The notes under the pieces were generated by a model. It worked only from the letters and a program-made list of their open reading frames with translations. It did no database searches and was not told where the DNA came from. Shown piece after piece: positions 58,942 through 64,000 of a stretch of DNA of 64,000 bases; within the stretch, counting starts at the first letter, position 1; each line of letters starts with the position of its first letter. Made by a program: the position numbers and the translations under genes. The stretch spans positions 41,278,580 to 41,342,579 of the forward strand of contig OW121741.1 of NCBI GenBank assembly GCA_933228675.1. Direction: 5' to 3'. The stretch is from Stomorhina lunata. Taxonomy: Eukaryota > Arthropoda > Insecta > Diptera > Rhiniidae.

Positions 58942-60430
58942 TTTTTTTATTTGACCAACACTCAGGCGATGACCCCTACGTATGCATTGCATTGTGAAGG
59001 AACTAGGAAAAAAGGTTATGGGAAGGAGGAAAGAGGGAGTTGTGTTTGTGGACATTTGATTTAAATTTTTTAATGTCATAGATGAGCGGAAAGATTTCTG
59101 AGGGAAGTTTATTCCACATATGGACAGTTAGGCTAAAGAACGAGTTTTCTCTATAATGCGTTGTGCGATCCACTGGCCAATCGACAACAAATGGAGGAGT
59201 CCTTGAGGACATACGAGTACTGCGTGCAAAAGTTCGGGTTTCGGGAACAAGGTCCCTGACTTTTTTAGAACACATACCATTGTAGTATCGATAGAACAGT
59301 GAAGCACAATCCACATTGCGACGATGTTCTAGTGAGTCAATAGAGCTGGCTACCCTACTGTCACCAATAAGCACCTTCGCCCTCTCCTGTACACGGTCGA
59401 GTAACTCCAAAAAAGACTTTGGAGCACCGGCCCATACATGAGAGTTGTATTCCATTTTTGGCCGGGTAAAGGTGGTATAAGTAGTCAGGAGATCAGATGG
59501 CGTGAAATATGTTTTACACCGTTTTAAAAAACCTAGACACTTGAATGCTTCCTTCGACACTTGATAAATATGTTGAGTCCAACGGACATCACACTGTATT
59601 TTCATGCCAAGAACATCAGGAGCTTCTGATTCCTCAATTTTTATACCACCCATAGTAACAGATGAAGCAACATTGTCAATGTTTCATTAAAATCGACCCT
59701 ATTTATACGACCCCACTCAGAAATTTATATTAGGTCTGAATTTAGAGTATCATTCATATTCTAAGAGGCTTGGCCTGTAGCTGAATGAATATGAATGGCA
59801 AATGTTGCTATCATATGCAAAAAAATAGATAGGATTGAAAGTTTGGCATAGAAGGTCATTTATAAATATAAGAAAAAGAGTAGGAGAAAGAACGGAGCCT
59901 TGCGGTACCCCTGAATTTATCTTGAACTCGTTGAATGATATCCCATCTATAACTAGTCTTATAGAGCGATCTCTAAGGAAACTCGAAATAAATCGAGAGA
60001 AGTTATTACCGACCACAAAGCAATAAGTTTCGATATAACACCTTGGAAATATCTAAAGCTACAACTTTACTTTTGAAAAAACGGTGAACAGAACGACACC
60101 ATTTTTCCGATCAAAAAGCTAGCAAGTCCCCCGTAGAACGACCCCAACGAAATCCATGCTGCCGGTCGCTTAATAAGTTATTAGACTCCAGATAATTAAC
60201 CAAATGGTAATTTACCATACTTTCCATTTCTTTGGAAAGTGCAGAACAAATTGCTATTGGGCGGCAATTTTCAGGGTCATTAGCCTCTGGGATTGGCGTT
60301 ACATTAGCAACCTTCCAACACATAGTTTTTTCACGTCTTAGCACTTTGGCACACGAAGACCTCGCCTTTTTGTTTTATCTGGATTTTTGTAATTACGCCA
60401 GATTCGGAATGCTTTCTCTCTGGATCTGAT
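58942..60430 (-). pseudogene. CR1/Jockey-like LINE, reverse transcriptase and 3' end
   Basis: Minus-strand motifs in order: VTPIPEANDPENCRPIAICS and ESNNLLSDRQHGFRWGRST (60,111-60,344), GVPQGSVLSPTLFLIFINDL (59,750-60,016), then the palm motif as FAYDS where FADDS is expected, so one catalytic aspartate is replaced by tyrosine. A frameshift leads to the C-terminal frame (59,003-59,653: YFTPSDLLTTYTTFTRPKME, SLEHRRNVDCASLFYRYYNG, MWNKLPSEIF). The 3' UTR ends in a T-rich tract at about 58,942-58,949, the complement of an A-tail. It is the same family as 5,180-5,748. The endonuclease is missing and a family A copy abuts the 5' side. Confidence 0.82.
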
Positions 60431-61692
60431 TGACCATAGCTATCATAGTTTCTAATTTAATAGCTTTTAACTGGCCTTTGCAAAAATTTTTGGTTTCCGT
60501 GAGTGTTTTTCATATGAAAGCTAAAGTCAAATATGGACTGATTCCTATAAAATTTGATAAACTGATCAAAAATGCATTAAAACTTCCCTACTTTAAATTT
60601 AATCGTCATAGCTATTACAATTGTATTCAATTTATCAGCATTAATGTGTTTCCCGGGGCGGGGTTATATGGGAGCTCTAACTAAATTTGAACAGAGTTTG
60701 TCCATTTTCAACACACATCTTTTTCAAGATATCCAAAATACTTTTGTAAAATTTTGTCCCTCTAGCTCTTTTCGTTAAGGCGCTATCATGATTTTATCTG
60801 ACGGACAGACGGACATAAACAAACTTTTCTTTATGTATTTTTGTGTTTCCATAAGTTTTTTATATGGGAGCTATGGTCAAATGGTGACCGATTGTGACAA
60901 AATTTTGCACACTGCCTGGCATTGACATAAGACTTCCTTGTGCTTAATTTAGTTTTACTAGCTCTTGTAGTTAAGGAGCTATGGTCAAATGGTTACCGAT
61001 TGTAACAAAATTTTGCACACTGGCTGGCATGTAGCCCTTTTCGTTAAGGAGCTATCGCGCTTTTATCTGACGGACAGATGGACATAAACCCCCTTTTCGT
61101 TTTGTATTTTTGTGTTTCCGTAAGTTTTTTATATGGGAGCTATGGTCAAATGGTGATCGATTGTAACAAAATTTTGCACACCGGCTGGTATTCACATAAG
61201 ACTTCATTGTGCTAAATTTAGTGGCCAAAGCTGTTACAATTTATCATTTATTGGCATTTAAGTGTATTTTAGGTGGAATTTAGGCTGTTACCGTAAGTGT
61301 TTTGTATGGCAGCTATGGTTAAATGTGAACCGATTTTGATGAAATTATATGCTGCCTAGTGCTTTTGTAAAACTTCTAATATAATTTGTTATTTATTAGC
61401 AAATAAGCGATTAGCCTAGACGAGGTAATACGGGAGCTATGGTCAAATGTGAACCGATTTTGCCCGCTTTCAATACCAAAATTTTCCAAGAAATGAAGAA
61501 TATCTAAGCAAAATTTCAGTGACCTACATCCTTTCGTTAAGGTTTCATCGTGCCGACAACAGACAGACGGACATCGCTCAATCGTCTTAGAATTTCATTT
61601 CAATTTTGGTTTTTGGGCCAATATAAGGGAAATTACAAACTGAATGACAATCTCAATTTACCCTCCTTTCGTTTTGATGGTGGGTATAAAAA
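60431..61692 (-). mobile_element. Family A element, 3' end missing
   Basis: Enters at TGACCATAGCTATCATAG and runs through the usual modules to CATCGCTCAATCGTCTTAGA and the 5' end (TTTCGTTTTGATGGTGGGTA). A plus-strand open frame of 84 codons (60,430-60,684) is the counterpart of the one at 46,352. Confidence 0.8.
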
Positions 61693-62083
61693 AGCAGAGG
61701 ACTCATTACTTTTCCCCACGATCTCATCAATTTTGAACTACGAGGTGTTAATTTAACTCTATGCTTCATAAACAATAACCAGAAAAATTACAGTTGCAAT
61801 GGCGACAATAATGGCGGCAGCAACGGAAATGGAGCACCATTTTTGTATTTTTATACATTTTCAAATGCAAAATGAACGAACAAATAAATGAATTTACAAA
61901 TGAGAGAAACAAATAAAATAAATGAATTAATGGATCACTGCCAGCTGGCAAGGCCATCCTTAATGGTGTTGCTTGCTCGCACAAATGTGCGGCAAAAAAA
62001 TGTTGTAATAATGTCTGGGAGTGGGAACTATTTATGGATAATAATGGAGTACAAATTGTAAATAGGCTCATTTAACTTTTAAG
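61693..62083. other. Non-repeat sequence, possible intron end
   Basis: Not obviously transposon-derived. It ends CTCATTTAACTTTTAAG, a plausible branch point, pyrimidine tract and splice acceptor ahead of the open frame at 62,084. Confidence 0.35.
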
Positions 62084-62289
62084 CTGAACGTGTGGGCACA
62101 AGATTCATTGATATGGTCATTAAATCGACAAAATTCCCAGTTGTTTATGACAGATTTGTTATAAAAGATAAAATGTATGGGAGAATTCGTAATCAAAACA
62201 AATATAAGACCGTGGAAACTGATAAGGTGGCCGACGAGAAGGGAGACGAAAAATCTGATAGCACTTCAAATATATCCTTTCCACTTTAA
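62084..62289 (+). CDS. Possible terminal exon of an unknown host gene
   Basis: The frame is open from a stop just upstream (about 62,080) and reads AERVGTRFIDMVIKSTKFPV, then YDRFVIKDKMYGRIRNQNKY, ending in an acidic, lysine-rich tail (DKVADEKGDEKSDSTSN) and TAA at 62,287-62,289. A plausible splice acceptor ends at 62,083. AATAAA lies about 20 bases after the stop (near 62,308). No ATG opens the frame, which fits an internal splice boundary better than a complete gene. Mixed amino-acid composition and lack of match to the window's repeats argue for host coding sequence. I do not recognise the protein. A chance frame or retrocopy fragment remains possible. Confidence 0.33.
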
Positions 62290-62619
62290 GCTAAATCCAT
62301 ATCTGTAAATAAAAAACTTAACAAAAACAATTCGTTTCGTTAATTACAATTTCGCTAAAAAATGGCCATAATTCCTTTAAAACTACGAAATATTGTTAAA
62401 AATGTAGTAGTTTTTCGTAAAAAAATCTACACATAAAATTATTTAAATATACCTTTCTCTAATTTGGTAAGTGAAAAAAATATATGTATTCGAAAAGATA
62501 ACTATAGAAAATATAGATTGTTTTAACCAAATTATTTTTGTTACATCAATAATATTTCGTTAATTAATTTGGAAAAGTTGATTGGGTTAAAAAATTCACA
62601 AGCAGACTTTAGCTTTTAT

Positions 62620-62810
62620 TACAATTTTTTATAATAGGAAATTTTTTAAAAATTAATTTTTTTATAGAAAGTTTTTTTTTAAATTACTTATTTTTGTACA
62701 ATTTTTTTTTAATTTCTTATTCTTATAGGCAATTTTTTAAAAATTTCTTATTAATAAGATTTCTTATTTTCATATGAATTTAAAAAAAATCCATTTTTTT
62801 TAGGAATATT
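62620..62810. repeat. AT-rich degenerate tandem array, left part
   Basis: Loose repeats of about 30 bp around TTTTTATAGGAAATTTTTTAA and AAAAATTTCTTATTT. The same pattern resumes at 63,613 beyond the family B element. Confidence 0.6.
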
Positions 62811-63612
62811 TTTTATACCCTTCACCACCATAGGTGGAAAGGGTATATTGGGTTTGTGCTGATGTTTGTAACGTATAAAAATATTGGTCTGAGACCTACC
62901 TTTTAGTATACCAATCGACTTAGAATCACTCCCTGAGTTGTTTTAACGATGTCCGTCCGGCTGGCTGGCCGGTTATCCATGTAAGCTTGTTATCACTCTA
63001 CAGGTCGTAACTTTAAAGATAATTTGATGAAATTTGGCACAGGTTATTATTTTGGTCCAAGGACGATCTCTATACTTTTTGAGAGAAATCGGATTACTAT
63101 TTCGAGTACCTCCCATAGGGATGCCTTCCCGGAATAGAGTTTTTGGTTATTTATAGCCACAAATTTAGTTGTATTTTAATAATATTCAGCACAAATATTG
63201 CTTATCATAACCTTAATTAGTGTTCCTAATTTTGTAGAAATCGGCCCATATTTGACCATACCTCCCATACAAGACACATTCCCAAAAGACGTTTATATAC
63301 ACATAAAAGCACAAAAACGTTAATAACTCTAAAGATAAATGCATTTGATTACTTAAACTTTGTACAGATAAATATTTTATAAATATATAACAATAATCAA
63401 AATTTGGTAACAATCGGTCCACAATTGACCCTAGCTCCCATATCAGGCTCTTAGCCGGAAATGATATAAATCTCGAAATTTTGAAAAAATAGCACATAGT
63501 ATATGTATGCATGTCTCTAAGACTTAAGGAAAACTTTTTTAATTGTTGGTCCATATTTGGCCTTAGGGTATTATATAGTCGGGCTTGACCGACTATAGCT
63601 TTTCTTACTTGT
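62811..63612 (+). mobile_element. Family B element, forward, more diverged
   Basis: The 5' end is TTTTATACCCTTCACCACCA followed by GGTGGAAAGGGTATA. The 3' end has hairpin AGTCGGGCTTGACCGACT then TTTTCTTACTTGTT. The GATGTCCGTCCGGCTGGCTG core lies at about 62,949. It is the only forward-oriented copy of this family and differs most from the others. Confidence 0.8.
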
Positions 63613-64000
63613 TTTTTTATTAAAAAATGTATAGAACATTTTTTAACAATTTCTTATTTCCTATTTTTAGAGGAAATTTTTATCTTAGATTTTTCAAAAA
63701 TTTCCTATTTTAGATTTTTCAAAAATTTTTCATTATCTCAGGAAAATTTTTAAAAATTTGCTATTTTTATAGGAAATTTTTCAACATTTTTCAAAAATTG
63801 ACTATACTTTTAATAACGTTTTTAATAATTTTATAGGAAACTTTTCAAAAATTTCCTTTTTTTAGTGGAAATTTTTTATTTGTATAAGAAAAAATGTCCT
63901 ATAAAAATTTGTCAAAAATTAACAATTTTAAATTTTTTAAAAAGTACTTATTTTTCTATTTTACATCCTATTTTATATGAAAGTTTTCAAAAATTTCATA
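63613..64000. repeat. AT-rich degenerate tandem array, right part
   Basis: Units around TTTTCAAAAATTTCCTATTTT and ATAGGAAATTTTT run to the end of the window. It continues the array at 62,620 and may extend further. Confidence 0.6.

Overview
The window is repeat-dense, AT-rich DNA from an insect, most likely a higher (brachyceran, probably calyptrate) fly. The reasons are DINE-1/mini-me-like Helentron derivatives carrying (GTCY)n proto-microsatellites, mariner-type transposons of the DD37E, DD41D and Tc1 DD34E classes, and several decayed non-LTR retrotransposons. The species call is inference. I recognise no complete host gene. One possible terminal exon (about 62,084-62,289) is the only non-transposon coding candidate, so the window is probably intergenic or a large intron.

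Layout. 1-2,924: family A DINE-like sequence with a DD37E transposon inserted at TA. 4,063-4,846: a family B DINE-like element. 5,180-5,748: a 5'-truncated CR1/Jockey-like LINE 3' end. 5,749-9,086: an RTE-like LINE split by a DD41D mariner whose transposase has a single in-frame stop. 9,088-9,310: inverted transposase scraps. 9,520-12,035: a decayed LINE endonuclease region split by a second DD41D mariner. 12,040-15,284: family A remnants, including a 525-bp near-perfect palindrome. 18,183-27,712: a full-length family A element leading into a 4,443-bp direct tandem duplication. Each unit holds a 1.49-kb solo LTR with a 21-bp minisatellite in its U3. 27,795-28,162: a large inverted repeat. 28,393-30,601: another RTE-like LINE. 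31,889-34,174: a hAT-like TIR element with a 1.3-kb composite element nested in it. 36,101-41,045: two convergent family A copies, one split by a Tc1 element and the other by a family B element. 41,070-49,069: more B and A copies. 49,715-53,672: two more copies of the composite element, the second split by a compact full-length family A element. 55,079-57,646: a 2.6-kb family C DINE-like element flanked by 56-bp direct repeats. 58,942-60,430: a second CR1/Jockey-like LINE. 60,431-61,692: family A. 62,620-64,000: an AT-rich degenerate tandem array split by a family B element.

How the parts relate. Nothing here forms a gene pathway. The structure is one of transposons nested in transposons, which gives relative ages: family A is older than the DD37E and Tc1 insertions, one A copy is older than a B copy, the LINEs are older than the two DD41D elements, and the composite element is older than one A copy. 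The least expected objects are the composite TIR element carrying a tRNA-like segment plus a second Pol III B-box-like motif (three copies), the identical 4,443-bp tandem duplication with TTAA at each junction, and the repeated 'both 5' ends outward' arrangement of family A. All calls come from reading the sequence by eye; no database search was run.
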